A stretch of 59,318 nt of DNA, taken from an uncultured Clostridia bacterium (lineage in GTDB: Bacteria; Bacillota; Clostridia; UBA1381). The notes beneath the pieces are model-generated. The model had not been told where the DNA came from, did not search any database, and saw only the letters and a list, made by a program, of their open reading frames with translations. The stretch covers positions 1 through 59,318 of the forward strand of contig CAKSOE010000016.1 in the NCBI GenBank assembly GCA_934476675.1, given 5' to 3'. How positions within the stretch are numbered: the stretch's first letter is position 1; every line of letters starts with the position of its first letter. Shown piece after piece: positions 45,101 to 54,444 of the stretch. A program made the translations under genes and the position numbers.

Positions 45101-45233
45101 GCTCGTCATATCCCGAGAAATCCTCCTCCAATATATAAATTCTGTCACTTTCATCGGCTGCAAAAACTCCCGATGCCGGAATGCTGCCAAACATCACCGT
45201 ACATATTAAAAAACAAGCTAAAAATTTTTTCAC
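42126..45233 (-). CDS. Giant secreted protein with beta-sandwich and SbsA-like Ig domains
   Basis: Exported protein of 1035 residues with a GTG start after AAGGAG and signal peptide FLACFLICTVMFGSIPASG. Two concanavalin/LamG-like sandwich domains begin near 35 (DFSGYDEPGLPSGWQSFSGG) and 591 (DENFNDFVPAANGSKIPDGW). Between and after them are several Big_5/SbsA-type Ig repeats (near 254, 366, 471 and 821; each runs from a short strand into a conserved IxFDxxI segment). No catalytic site is evident, so it is probably a carbohydrate-binding or scaffolding protein. Confidence 0.7.
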   Translation of the reverse strand: MKKFLACFLICTVMFGSIPASGVFAADESDRIYILEEDFSGYDEPGLPSGWQSFSGGAASGGGITADTGKEGNALKISAANGVLNGGMKAFENKLDASKSFTIEFDLCAAAQSGFYLALLGEDDIKETADTGKMIYEKQFIGMASTGGGTVTYPRIAYADGNGGVVGFGDKDTKIVKAPEWNHIEINVMPISSSRTKLSLKINSAAAVEAETETNFTETDIYGIGLAAAPFKRDVDDKYVKFDNVKVYTYNSAPKINNVEFISDGESQSESNISALTEEIRISFDVSAEFDDLRKQVTLTDAADGTKIDITSELDQSGKKLGLRLNEPMTGGREYLLTAENGYLRGNPQKIMEPYSYRFTAAADEFKINSVQPYIRDKEIADVTDAVDLFRVKFNHKINPADTDRIYIISSDGNKIENISVTIAEEGKTAEVSTAGVFEADKEYTLKIDEVRSRGFGSVTVNSAQTFTVKKDVIAVMSIGFFDADGTEYANLGAIPYNLYNIRAGFDKEINPEGLDSLIGIDGLSEGIRRDVSDDGKTVNVILENTVLQKGSSMTFRISGKLSYIGNEKVNVGNDVTVKFNVSTEAAYNKKLYLDENFNDFVPAANGSKIPDGWYCMYDYFYGGVRGVNGPDGDGDMAIHLKNDSVSPYLIKRFYKNELLSKGAPFIMELDINRMGGASVIWCGVSDYHNLTNHDPDPYWPSQNVNVAIMDGVVKYPNTAWTNNNFSDFIDPGLNPDDDGYRLIVPDEGWHRLKIEYRPSDVEKTILKVSLDGGKVYTAETKLDFFTWLPAGGYINPSTGGVGVAIDNFKIYVPSEVKAPELQRVSIADVFGNSIGLDETVATSAAEILLQFDSKISLEEIDDYIKLTKNGEALEADFSADESGLFLSMKPKRLLEKNSTYCIEVNSGIKYADDSRFVSSQGYKKYFRTGDEEFFKVCKSEWNVENADMEFSFDVVNNSGEDKKLIAVIASFKEMEINGTKYQKLTGLETEILDALNGMVNHNTIVSKNIKDDEDKICAYIISADDGRVLFTNQK

Positions 45234-45246
45234 CGCAGTATTCTCC

Positions 45247-48200
45247 TTATTTCACCAAATTAAGATACGTAAACAGCGATGAGTCTTTATACTCACCTAT
45301 TCCGCTCGCATATTCAATCCAGCCGCGTCTGCCTTCACCATCATCATCATTCCAAAGAATAGAAAATCCTATTCTTCTTCCTGATTTCGGGTCAAAATCC
45401 AATCCGCTTCCCTCCAGCATATCTTTCCACGCAATACTCCACTCATATGTAGTTATATTGCCTTTTCGCTCTATTGCTGTCTGTGCCTTGTCAAGCAGAC
45501 GTGCTTTCTGTCCCGACCGCTGAACCTTATTCATATATGTTCCGACTGTTCCGTCATCCAATCTTGCAATTATGAACTCATTAAAATTTGTTCCGCCCTG
45601 ACCGATTGCAATGAACTCATTCGGATCAATAAAGTAAAGCGCTAACTGTATTCCATCACCCTGCCATGCCTTATTTAATCCCTCGGCAACATTTCTCTGT
45701 ACGTTATCCTTCACATTAGAAATCATGTAAAGATTTTCTTCATCCCACATAAGCCGTACATCGGCGCTCAGGTCATCAGCACCGCTCCAGTTTTTAATCT
45801 GCTTTACATATTCATCACTGTCTGCCCTCATTGCGGTATTCAGCGGCCACTCGCCCTCCGACTCTATTCCGTCTATATTCGGCTTTGTCTTTGCATATGT
45901 TGCCATTGTAAAGTCTACAAGCTGGTTAAAGTCGTATACATTTCCGTCATTAAACACCGCTTTATATTTCAGACTATACATTCCTTTTTGTCGTATGTCC
46001 GGACAGTCAAATTCTGTTTCAACGGTGCTCGACCGCGGAATGTACCCAAGGCTTACCTTACCGAGATTTGTAAACATATTCGGCTCCGAAAACTGTATAT
46101 AACCTTTTTCGACCTTATTGGCAAGATTATTTGTAACCGTTATTTTTCCTTTCCACTTGTTATAATCGTCACCGCTGTCAGGTGAAAATCTTATATTAAT
46201 AGTTGTCGGTACAATTATCGTCACCGGTATATAAGCAAATCCCGCAAGCTTACCGTCATGCTTTATCCTTACCTCTACATATTTTTCTTCATCAAGTTCA
46301 CCCTTGAAGGCTATATTGAATTTATTTGAATTTCCCTCTTGTGTGCGTTCTTCAACATAACATCCCCACGGCACGTCAGCATCAATTTCTGCACCTGTAT
46401 TACGGCAATCCTTAACCACAATTTCCGCAGTTCCACCGTTCGACGCTTTCGGGGATTCGGGTTCAAAGTCAAATTTGTTTTCTTCGAGTCTTTTATAATC
46501 TTTGAAATCGCCTACAAGATAACACGGTCTGCCTGTTACATAAAAGCTGTAAATCCCATCATTGCTCGACAGCGCTTGCCTATTTCCGTAACCGTCGTAA
46601 AAATCAACGTTTTCTGTTCCCAGACTCAGCGTCACAGTCTCGTTTTTGTTTGCTGTCCACATGGGCATTACCTGTTTGCCGAATTTTTTGCTTTGAAGTC
46701 TTCCTGTATGAAAGTTGCCGCCGGTTTCGAGCATTTCACCGCTGTTTTGAGCATCTGTTCCTATAAGCATATAATTCATTGCCGCAAGCGCTGCATACGA
46801 TGCCATCGGCACACAGGTCTTTCCTTCTATATTGTAATCATAATATCCCGGAGATGTAAATCCGAAGCAGTCCTCACGATCATTATCCCTCGGTCCCTTT
46901 TGTTCCAGATTGTAGGGGATATTTATCTGCCCTATATTGTTCAGCTTGAACAGCAGCGTGTCTCTGACAATCCATGATGCACGTTCCTTATCCGGTATAT
47001 TATCCGCTGTTGTGTGACCGTATTCTGTATTCCATATAGGAATATTTTCTATGCCGTTCTCTGCCGCATAATCCTTATATTTTTGTATATCGTTATTGAT
47101 ATACACCTGCTCCGGCTTATTCTGCATGGTATACGGATGAAGAGAAATTGCCGTTGCATAATTAAACAGACCGGCTGCCGCTGTTCCTTTATACCATTTG
47201 TCAAAAACGCTTGATGTGTCAATACCCGTTATGCTGAGCCCGCTTATTTCCGCCGCCGGATCAACCGATTTAACTGTTTCATAAAATGCTTTCTGCATTT
47301 TAACCAACTCCTCCGGAGACTGATTCAGAGGATTAAATACCGTTAAATTCGGTTCGTTCCAAAGCTCATAAAGGTGGAAACCGAGATCTTTCATTTTTTT
47401 TGCCTGTGCGCGATATTGATTTTTAAACTTTTCAAATTCTTCTTCTGTTTCGGGGAATGTCCATGACGACTTATCTCTCGCACTGAATCCTCCGAAGCAC
47501 GAGTTAACTATCTGAAGTCCGGCTTCTTTATACAAATCCGCATCTGCCATATTTGCCACACGGTTTCCTGAAAAATTCGCCTTTTTAACCATGCTGATCA
47601 TACCGCGCCGCTCCTCCACGGTATAGCCGTTACCCGGTGCAATTTCGGAAGATATATACATACTTTCACTTGCTCTTCCGTATTCATCACGTTTAACTAT
47701 TGCTATGGTATCTTCTTTGATTGTGTAAGCAAATCCACTGCCGGCAATGTCTATATACAATGTGTAAAGTCCGCAAAAATCCGTATCAAAATTTATTTCG
47801 GTCTTTACTTCTCCGTTTTTTTCTATTTCATATTTCCTGCTTAATGCCCATCGCTCTATACCTGTATCGTCTACCAACCTGTATGACGCTTCAAATTCGG
47901 TGTCTGCTGCCAGTGTATTTTTGTAGGTTACATTTGCCGTTTTTTTCTCGTCGGTATGAGCAAAGACATTTCCCCATTCTTCTATATACGATTCTGCCAG
48001 AATCGGCTGTGCCGCCTTATTTCTTTTTACTCTTATTTCTTTAATGTACATATGCGCCGTTGATGCCGAATCGCTCCAGCCGCGTCTTGTTCTTGTCGCA
48101 AGCATCAGGTCATATCCCAAAATTCCTCCGCCAAATGCCGCATTTTCCAGCGTGAAGCGGCTGGTTTTCCACGCCTTTGTATTCTTTGTGTATATTTCGT

Positions 48201-48591
48201 TTGCCAGCTGCTTGCCATAGTTCATATCATCATACCAACAGAACATAAATCCCGCACCGTAATCGAAATAATCAATCTCCACATCATATGTTGAACCATC
48301 GTCCGCGCTGCTGCCCACCGGTGTATCAAAATCTATATATACATACCCTTCATCGACAGTCGGAGCAATATCCCAACATTCCTCACCGCCCCTTTCTGTA
48401 ACCGTCGGGTTTCTGAGCATTGCCGTTTTTGAGCCGATGCCGAATTTTTTTATGCCGTTACTGTGTTTTTCCGAATTAAATCTGATAACAGCATCATATT
48501 GCTCAGCGCCGACATCCTTAGCCGCAACGCTGAATGTCGAAATCTGAGCAAAAATACACATTATCAGTAATGTGGCAATATATCTTTTCAT
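45247..48591 (-). CDS. Large secreted clan GH-A glycosidase with C-terminal CBM9-like domain
   Basis: Exported protein of 1114 residues with a signal peptide (YIATLLIMCIFAQISTFSV). After an N-terminal beta-sandwich comes a TIM barrel of the GH39/GH5 kind: acid/base Glu in LYELWNEPNL near residue 412 and nucleophile Glu in IPIWNTEYGHTT near 522. The segment from about 905 to the end (PNIDGIESEGEWPLNTAMR, LMWDEENLYMISNVKDNVQ, GDGIQLAL) is a CBM9-like domain, which binds polysaccharide chain ends. AAGAGGT is six bases before the ATG. It is the clearest hydrolase of the locus. Confidence 0.82.
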   Translation of the reverse strand: MKRYIATLLIMCIFAQISTFSVAAKDVGAEQYDAVIRFNSEKHSNGIKKFGIGSKTAMLRNPTVTERGGEECWDIAPTVDEGYVYIDFDTPVGSSADDGSTYDVEIDYFDYGAGFMFCWYDDMNYGKQLANEIYTKNTKAWKTSRFTLENAAFGGGILGYDLMLATRTRRGWSDSASTAHMYIKEIRVKRNKAAQPILAESYIEEWGNVFAHTDEKKTANVTYKNTLAADTEFEASYRLVDDTGIERWALSRKYEIEKNGEVKTEINFDTDFCGLYTLYIDIAGSGFAYTIKEDTIAIVKRDEYGRASESMYISSEIAPGNGYTVEERRGMISMVKKANFSGNRVANMADADLYKEAGLQIVNSCFGGFSARDKSSWTFPETEEEFEKFKNQYRAQAKKMKDLGFHLYELWNEPNLTVFNPLNQSPEELVKMQKAFYETVKSVDPAAEISGLSITGIDTSSVFDKWYKGTAAAGLFNYATAISLHPYTMQNKPEQVYINNDIQKYKDYAAENGIENIPIWNTEYGHTTADNIPDKERASWIVRDTLLFKLNNIGQINIPYNLEQKGPRDNDREDCFGFTSPGYYDYNIEGKTCVPMASYAALAAMNYMLIGTDAQNSGEMLETGGNFHTGRLQSKKFGKQVMPMWTANKNETVTLSLGTENVDFYDGYGNRQALSSNDGIYSFYVTGRPCYLVGDFKDYKRLEENKFDFEPESPKASNGGTAEIVVKDCRNTGAEIDADVPWGCYVEERTQEGNSNKFNIAFKGELDEEKYVEVRIKHDGKLAGFAYIPVTIIVPTTINIRFSPDSGDDYNKWKGKITVTNNLANKVEKGYIQFSEPNMFTNLGKVSLGYIPRSSTVETEFDCPDIRQKGMYSLKYKAVFNDGNVYDFNQLVDFTMATYAKTKPNIDGIESEGEWPLNTAMRADSDEYVKQIKNWSGADDLSADVRLMWDEENLYMISNVKDNVQRNVAEGLNKAWQGDGIQLALYFIDPNEFIAIGQGGTNFNEFIIARLDDGTVGTYMNKVQRSGQKARLLDKAQTAIERKGNITTYEWSIAWKDMLEGSGLDFDPKSGRRIGFSILWNDDDGEGRRGWIEYASGIGEYKDSSLFTYLNLVK

Positions 48592-48681
48592 TATGTTACC
48601 TCTTAAATTGCCGGTCAGGGATAAATCCGTTTAATTTATCCCTGACTGACGTTCTGTCTGATTCTATTCTGATATTCTCAA

Positions 48682-51600
48682 TTACTCTGCTTTTGCCAGT
48701 CCGATTGCATTAATCAAAGGTTTGTATGTATTATTATTCATCCATACAAATGCCTGTACACTTTTATACTCACTCGGCGGCTCTATCTCAAAACTTTTGC
48801 TGAATCCGCCCTTTTCGGTTGTGAACGGTATCCACTGAACATCAGCAAGTGTACTTATTCCATCAACCGTGTCATAATACGCTATGACAGCTGCCAGTTC
48901 ATCGCCTCCGTTTGCAGAATACCCGTCAACATAAAGTTTTGTGGGATTACTGCCGCAAGTATTTATTGTTTCAAATTTTGCAGGTCTCAGCTGCTCATAT
49001 GTATAAGCTCCGTCTTTCAGAATCGGATTCACAAGCCTTGTTTTGTAAATTTCCAGCTTATTCCCCTCGGAACAGCTTATTTTGCAGATAAACGGCTCAA
49101 TAAGCTGGCTTGCATTATTCGGTTCAAATTCCAGGTTATTATTTACAGAAAGATAGTAGCTCTTTCCTGCCGCAAAACCTTTTTCCGGTGATATATAAAC
49201 AGTTTTTCCGTCTGATGAAAGTGTTTTCAATGCTTCAACAGTCCGGTTGTCAGAGATGTCAATAAGCTCTATTATTCCGTCAGTTTGTATACTTGAATTT
49301 GCAGCAGGCGCGGAAAAGTTTACAGCAACTGCCTTTGCGCTGTCGGTAATCTTACCGTTTGTTTCCGTCTGATTATCCGCATAGTCAACCTCCGTGACTG
49401 ACTTTACGTATACTCCCGGATTTGATGCAGCTGTTTCAAACACTTTGAGGTCATCATACATAATACCGTATGCGCCCATTCGGCACACATCGCTCCAATA
49501 ATTAACTCCCAGTGTTCCTGTGTCTGTTCCGCCGTTTGACCACGTCAAATCATAGGTATCAAATGCCATTCCGATAAGCTCTTTTGTTTTGAAGTTTCTT
49601 TGAACGGTTGCTTTTCCGCTAAAAGTCTTATCCGCCGACTGCTGAATCGAATATCCGATAGTGGTTGTTCCGTCTGTATTCGGAGTGACCGTAACTGTTA
49701 CCTTTTTCAGCGTATTGCTTGTCGGAAGGAAATTCTTCACGTGAGATGAATCACCCCAATGACCGTTTGCCCAGTATCCCAGTGACAGTTTATCCGAACC
49801 GCTCGTTAATATTACCGCATTCTCTGCTTTGCTTTTTAAAACAGTTTCTAATGACGTATCCGTATTCGGTGCAGCCATTGCTCTGTATGCGTCTTCTTTC
49901 TCGCCCGCTCCGGAAGCATTGCCCGTATAACCCAACAAAAGATTATTCTGATTGTCCGGTTCCTGTCCCTTTTCTATAAGGGAAATACCAAACGGCTCCT
50001 GCACCCAGTTGCTCGATCCGACGTGCATAAGAAATTCCATTGTAAACGGCGTTCCCGGGGTGATAGCTCTGTCAAAATATTTTACAATTCTCCTCTGCTT
50101 CGGCTCCGCATATTTTGCAGAATTTAAGTCTATAAGCCTCGGAGCTACAAACAATACCTTATCGCCTGCGGCAGCTTTTTCTTTTGTCCAGTAATTTGAA
50201 GCGCTTTCCGTATCAGCCTGCATTAAATCGCCTGTACTGCTTGCAACGCTTTCAGTTTCTCCCGCAGTCGGAGTAATTCCAAATGCTCTTACGTTTGAGA
50301 GATATGTTTCCGGTCTGTTTTTATTATCTGCATCATTCAGATTGACATAGTTTGTAATATCCGGGTCAAACCAACCACCGGATGAAAAATACTTTTTCCA
50401 TTCATATGTGTCCGTATAGCCTACATTTTCAACGCCAAAGCTTATATCCGCCAGCTTTTCGGCCGCTACCTCCTGCGGGTTATACTTATCGTTCGGTGCA
50501 TCCGGATGCGTAATATCGCCGTTCCAAAGAACCTTATGATACTTGCTGCTCATGGAATTAAAATCATCGTTCAGATAATATTTTGTATTCTTGTATATCT
50601 TTACATTATCAACAGCTGCACTGCCGCCAAATTCTATACCGGAAATACCTGCCGCAAACATTCCTAAAAGAGTTGTCTGCAATTGTTCCTCATCTGTCCC
50701 CACCGTTACGGTATACACTCCCGAACCCATGTCAACTGCCAGCTTGATATGTTCCCATTCCGACGGATTATTAAGACTGCTTTCCGTTATAGTTCCGCTT
50801 CTGTCTGCGCCGAATCCGAGCTTGCCGTCTGTGCCGGCAGTTAAAAGGCTTACCTTTGCACCGCTGTTTCCATACAGTGTACCGTTCAGACTCCATGCCT
50901 TATTTTCATCTCTTTTTACGTCAAATTCAATCGTAAAATTACCCGTTACGGGTGTATTGAGCGGAAATGCGTGCGCAATAGTTCCATCGGTTATTTTTAC
51001 TGCATTTGTCTCACTCTCCGTAACCATGCCTGTTCCGCTCCAGCCTGCCGGTACCGTGCCTGTTTCCGATGCTTCAAAAGTCTCGTTCATAAAATAGTAT
51101 CTGTCTGAACCTGCTTTTGCCGTTCCCGGAACGGTTATTGTTACAGCTTCTATTTCTTTGGCGCCGCTTGTTGAACCGCTGATATTTTTACCGCTGATAA
51201 TGAAATCTCTGCCTGCAACCTCTTTCGGAAGCTGAATATATATCTTTCCGTCGCCGTTTGTTGTTGTTTCGACAAAATCAGCATCGTCTGTCAAATCAAG
51301 AATATCTTCACCTGTTGCTGCATCTTTTATCGTAAGTCCATACGCATTAAGTCCCTCAACATATTCGGACGGTGCAAGTGACAGATAGAATGTTCCGTCG
51401 GGCAATTCTTTTAACCCCTCAGTTGCAAGATATATTTTATCTGTGTCTGCGTATGAATGAACGTATAAATCATCTATATCATAGCCGCTCACATACGAGC
51501 TGTCGCCGCCCCGTATTCCTTTTATACCATCATGAATAAATGCGCCGGAGCCCTGCTTTACACCGTTTATGTAAAAATCATACCTTTTTGCATCAAGATC

Positions 51601-52203
51601 ATATATTATATCCGCCTTATACCATTTGCCCGCAGCAAGCGGCGCGCCGCTCCATTCCATATTATCGGCTCCGTTTGTATCGCCGTCGGGAGATACTCCG
51701 ATAGCTCCGTTTACTTCATTTATCTTCTTGAAAAGTAAATTATAACTGCCGTGATTCAGTTTATCTGCGTCATATCCGTCAATTGTATCCGAATCCTTTG
51801 TATCGGCTACAGGAATATACATCTGATATTGATTTTCATGCGGTCTTAATGAGTAGCTTATGTGCAGTTTGCCGCTGTCTATAATTTTTCCGAACAAAAC
51901 ATCGGTAAACACACCGTTTTTATCGGCGCTGAAATAATGTTCGTATCCAATGCCGTCCTTTTTTTCTTCCGCAAATGTTATATTGCCTTTCTCGTAAGAA
52001 CCATATCCGAATCCGCTTTCGGTTCTTCCCTCAAACATATATGTTGCGCTGTTATATATAAAGCTCTCCTGTTTTTTCAATGTGTCAAATATAAAAACCT
52101 CGCTGTCTGTCGGCTTGGCCGCTGTGACCGGTACCGCACCGAATGACGACATCATAACTGCCGCAGATAAAAAATGGCAAATCCTTTTAACAACATTTTT
52201 CAT
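48682..52203 (-). CDS. Giant secreted multi-sandwich protein, first large protein of the locus
   Basis: Exported protein of 1173 residues with a signal peptide (CHFLSAAVMMSSFGAVPVTA). Three beta-sandwich units begin near 35, 370 (NETFEASETGTVPAGWSG) and 540 (DDFNSMSSKYHKVLWNGDI). An Ig-like Big_5 domain lies near 930 (VAVNFSAPAANSSIQTDGI), and the C-terminal module ends VQAFVWMNNNTYKPLINAIG. No catalytic motif is seen. The ATG at 52203 is chosen over two upstream ATGs for its spacing from AAAGGA. Its own promoter lies 200 bp upstream. Confidence 0.72.
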   Translation of the reverse strand: MKNVVKRICHFLSAAVMMSSFGAVPVTAAKPTDSEVFIFDTLKKQESFIYNSATYMFEGRTESGFGYGSYEKGNITFAEEKKDGIGYEHYFSADKNGVFTDVLFGKIIDSGKLHISYSLRPHENQYQMYIPVADTKDSDTIDGYDADKLNHGSYNLLFKKINEVNGAIGVSPDGDTNGADNMEWSGAPLAAGKWYKADIIYDLDAKRYDFYINGVKQGSGAFIHDGIKGIRGGDSSYVSGYDIDDLYVHSYADTDKIYLATEGLKELPDGTFYLSLAPSEYVEGLNAYGLTIKDAATGEDILDLTDDADFVETTTNGDGKIYIQLPKEVAGRDFIISGKNISGSTSGAKEIEAVTITVPGTAKAGSDRYYFMNETFEASETGTVPAGWSGTGMVTESETNAVKITDGTIAHAFPLNTPVTGNFTIEFDVKRDENKAWSLNGTLYGNSGAKVSLLTAGTDGKLGFGADRSGTITESSLNNPSEWEHIKLAVDMGSGVYTVTVGTDEEQLQTTLLGMFAAGISGIEFGGSAAVDNVKIYKNTKYYLNDDFNSMSSKYHKVLWNGDITHPDAPNDKYNPQEVAAEKLADISFGVENVGYTDTYEWKKYFSSGGWFDPDITNYVNLNDADNKNRPETYLSNVRAFGITPTAGETESVASSTGDLMQADTESASNYWTKEKAAAGDKVLFVAPRLIDLNSAKYAEPKQRRIVKYFDRAITPGTPFTMEFLMHVGSSNWVQEPFGISLIEKGQEPDNQNNLLLGYTGNASGAGEKEDAYRAMAAPNTDTSLETVLKSKAENAVILTSGSDKLSLGYWANGHWGDSSHVKNFLPTSNTLKKVTVTVTPNTDGTTTIGYSIQQSADKTFSGKATVQRNFKTKELIGMAFDTYDLTWSNGGTDTGTLGVNYWSDVCRMGAYGIMYDDLKVFETAASNPGVYVKSVTEVDYADNQTETNGKITDSAKAVAVNFSAPAANSSIQTDGIIELIDISDNRTVEALKTLSSDGKTVYISPEKGFAAGKSYYLSVNNNLEFEPNNASQLIEPFICKISCSEGNKLEIYKTRLVNPILKDGAYTYEQLRPAKFETINTCGSNPTKLYVDGYSANGGDELAAVIAYYDTVDGISTLADVQWIPFTTEKGGFSKSFEIEPPSEYKSVQAFVWMNNNTYKPLINAIGLAKAE

Positions 52204-52382
52204 TTTTACACTCATTCCTTTCTGTGCAAAAGCGCTAAACTTCACACTGTTCGACCCGATTCCGTTTATGTGTATATACAGAACCGGCTTTTATTCAGTC
52301 TTTCTCTTTCCATTCGGGTGTCTCCTGAAAACCTCGTTAATCTCTATTCTCTTTCTCACCTCCGCAGCTTATATTTATTTTA

Positions 52383-52429
52383 ACAATAGCTATTGTAATA
52401 ATTATAAAGCATACTTACTCTTTCCTCAA
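52383..52429 (-). promoter_or_regulatory. Promoter of the giant-protein/ABC operon with a start-point palindrome
   Basis: On the minus strand, TTGAGG (52424-52429), a 17-bp spacer and a perfect TATAAT (52401-52406) precede a 14-bp perfect palindrome, ACAATAGCTATTGT (52383-52396), that covers the start point. It is placed as a repressor operator would be. A leader of nearly 190 nt follows. Confidence 0.6.
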
Positions 52430-52453
52430 TAGCAAAACTTGTTCATGTGTCAG

Positions 52454-53326
52454 CTATAAGTTGCCGTTTTCTTTTCTGTATACGGTCGGGGGCACAGAAT
52501 AAATTTTCTTGAACGCTCTGCTGAATGTATGCGGAGAATAATAATTCATGGACTCTGAAATATCCGTAATCGAAATATCCGTCTTTTTTAAAAGTTCTGC
52601 CGCACGCTCCATTTTTTTTAATATTACATACTGTTTAATTGATATTCCAACCTTTTGTCTAAACAAATGAGATATATAATATTCACTGTATGAAAAACGT
52701 TTTGCAATATCATCCACACTTTTTATGTTCATATACTCCCTGTCTATGTATCTGAGAATATTATATATCATATGCTGTGCATATACGGTAACTGTATTTT
52801 GACGCTTCTCATTGCTGTTTTCTTCAAGCATTCTCGTTAACATCAAAAACACTATCGACGCATAAAGATTTATCATCGCATCGGTACGGCAATCCGGCAT
52901 ATAGAATTCATTTATAAACATTTCCAGAATTATGCGCATATTTCCCGTATCATTTTTCACAAACCAATTCATATTTTTCATTCCGGAAATAAATGATTTA
53001 GTATATTCATTCTCTTCATTCAGTACTATGCCTATACATAAATAACGGAAATCTCTGTTCATGCCCACTTCTATTTTATGAGTTGAATTTTTTCTCAAAT
53101 AACAAATCTGTCCGTGCTTCAATACGACTGCTTCGCCGTTAATATAAAAAGTCGCACTGCCGGATACCACGTATGTAATCTCATCGCAAATCTGCACATG
53201 CTCATCAATTTCCCCTCCGGCAGCCAGAGACAACTCGGATACCTGAAAAATCTTTCCTACTCCTATTTCGTAGAGTTCTTTCAGATACAGCTTATTAAAT
53301 TCAAATAGTTTGTTAGAGTTTTCCAT
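52454..53326 (-). CDS. AraC-family regulator with cupin sensor domain
   Basis: Protein of 290 residues. An N-terminal cupin fold (about 20-110, LSLAAGGEIDEHVQICDEIT, then GQICYLRKNSTHKIEVG) binds the inducer. The C-terminal AraC double HTH starts near 190 (VDDIAKRFSYSEYYISHLFR and ITDISESMNYYSPHTFSRAF). It lies directly upstream of the large secreted-protein genes and is co-oriented, so it is a likely local activator. It is homologous to the second AraC gene at 55310, with the same architecture. GGAG precedes the ATG. Confidence 0.9.
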   Translation of the reverse strand: MENSNKLFEFNKLYLKELYEIGVGKIFQVSELSLAAGGEIDEHVQICDEITYVVSGSATFYINGEAVVLKHGQICYLRKNSTHKIEVGMNRDFRYLCIGIVLNEENEYTKSFISGMKNMNWFVKNDTGNMRIILEMFINEFYMPDCRTDAMINLYASIVFLMLTRMLEENSNEKRQNTVTVYAQHMIYNILRYIDREYMNIKSVDDIAKRFSYSEYYISHLFRQKVGISIKQYVILKKMERAAELLKKTDISITDISESMNYYSPHTFSRAFKKIYSVPPTVYRKENGNL

Positions 53327-53358
53327 ATAAATTCTCCATTTCGTATTCCGAACTGATT

Positions 53359-54375
53359 TTAAAGTTTCCTGACAGTACCTGTATTTATTGCTGTTTCTGC
53401 CTGTATGGCCGCATAAAAGCTTTTGTATACATCATCAATGGTAGGTGATGCCTCGCTTCCGTTTTCTATCATATCCACGAGACAATCAAATTGAATATCC
53501 GTAGGTTTGCGCTCCGCCATAATATTTATTTCATTATACTTCTTATCCTTAACCGAATAATATTCTATAAGATCCCCCTCTTCACGATGCTCCTCCCTGT
53601 CCTTCCGGTAAATAAGACGAATACTTCCGCACGGGCCGACAAACTCCTTCATATTGCTGGCAGTAATCGCATTTGTCCACCCTGCTTCATAAAATGCCAC
53701 CGAACCGTCACTCATTTTTACCGTTGCCATCTCATAATTGTTTTTGCCTTCGGGCACATCTTTTTCGGTACTCATTCCCACTCCCGACACAGATGTAATT
53801 TCCGCTCCCGTAAACCACCGCATAACATCAAAATAATGTACACCACAGTCAATAATCGGCGAAGTTTCACGGATAAGCCGCAAATACCTGTTCCAATTCA
53901 TGGTATGATGGTTTTGCGTCATCCGCATTATAATCGGAAATCCAAGCATTCCGCTTTTTATCATTTTTGCTACTGTACAATAGGTTTCATTATGTCTCAG
54001 AATGTGTCCTATCAAAACTTTTGTATCAGGGTTTTCTTTCACAAGCCTTACAAATTCCATACCATTTTCAAGGGTATCAGTTATAGGCTTTTCACATATA
54101 ACGTGCTTTTTATGTTTAATACACTCTTTTAAAAGCCAAAGGTGGGTTGACGGATATGTAGCTATAATCACAACATCTACATCAGCTCTTTCAATACATC
54201 TGCCTGCATCGGTCTCAACCGCGCCTGCATTATACTTTTTCGCACAGTATTCCGCACGTGTTATGTCAACATCGCAAACGCACGCTATTTTAACATTATC
54301 CTTAACATATATGTGTTCAAGATGTGTTTCTCCCATCTGTCCGCATCCTATTAAAGCCACACCGTATACTTTCAT
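53359..54375 (-). CDS. Gfo/Idh/MocA-family NAD(P)-dependent oxidoreductase
   Basis: Dehydrogenase of 338 residues. The Rossmann motif VALIGCGQMGETHLEHI opens the protein, the catalytic lysine is in HVICEKPITDTLENGMEF near residue 95, and the substrate-domain motif GVHYFDVMRWF near 180 supplies the conserved His and Asp. Family members oxidise hydroxyl groups of sugars, inositols or glycosides. The ATG at 54375 follows AAAGGA. It is adjacent to the TIM-barrel sugar isomerase/epimerase. Confidence 0.92.
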   Translation of the reverse strand: MKVYGVALIGCGQMGETHLEHIYVKDNVKIACVCDVDITRAEYCAKKYNAGAVETDAGRCIERADVDVVIIATYPSTHLWLLKECIKHKKHVICEKPITDTLENGMEFVRLVKENPDTKVLIGHILRHNETYCTVAKMIKSGMLGFPIIMRMTQNHHTMNWNRYLRLIRETSPIIDCGVHYFDVMRWFTGAEITSVSGVGMSTEKDVPEGKNNYEMATVKMSDGSVAFYEAGWTNAITASNMKEFVGPCGSIRLIYRKDREEHREEGDLIEYYSVKDKKYNEINIMAERKPTDIQFDCLVDMIENGSEASPTIDDVYKSFYAAIQAETAINTGTVRKL

Positions 54376-54444
54376 ATCACTTTTTCCTTTCCTCATACCC
54401 GACTGTTAAAGACTTCATTTATCCCCTTCAAAGCAAAGCCTTTT

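Noticed and set aside
46339..46977. 212-codon plus-strand frame
   Set aside because: Antisense to the large GH-A/CBM9 protein and typical of the complementary frame of a long AT-rich gene.
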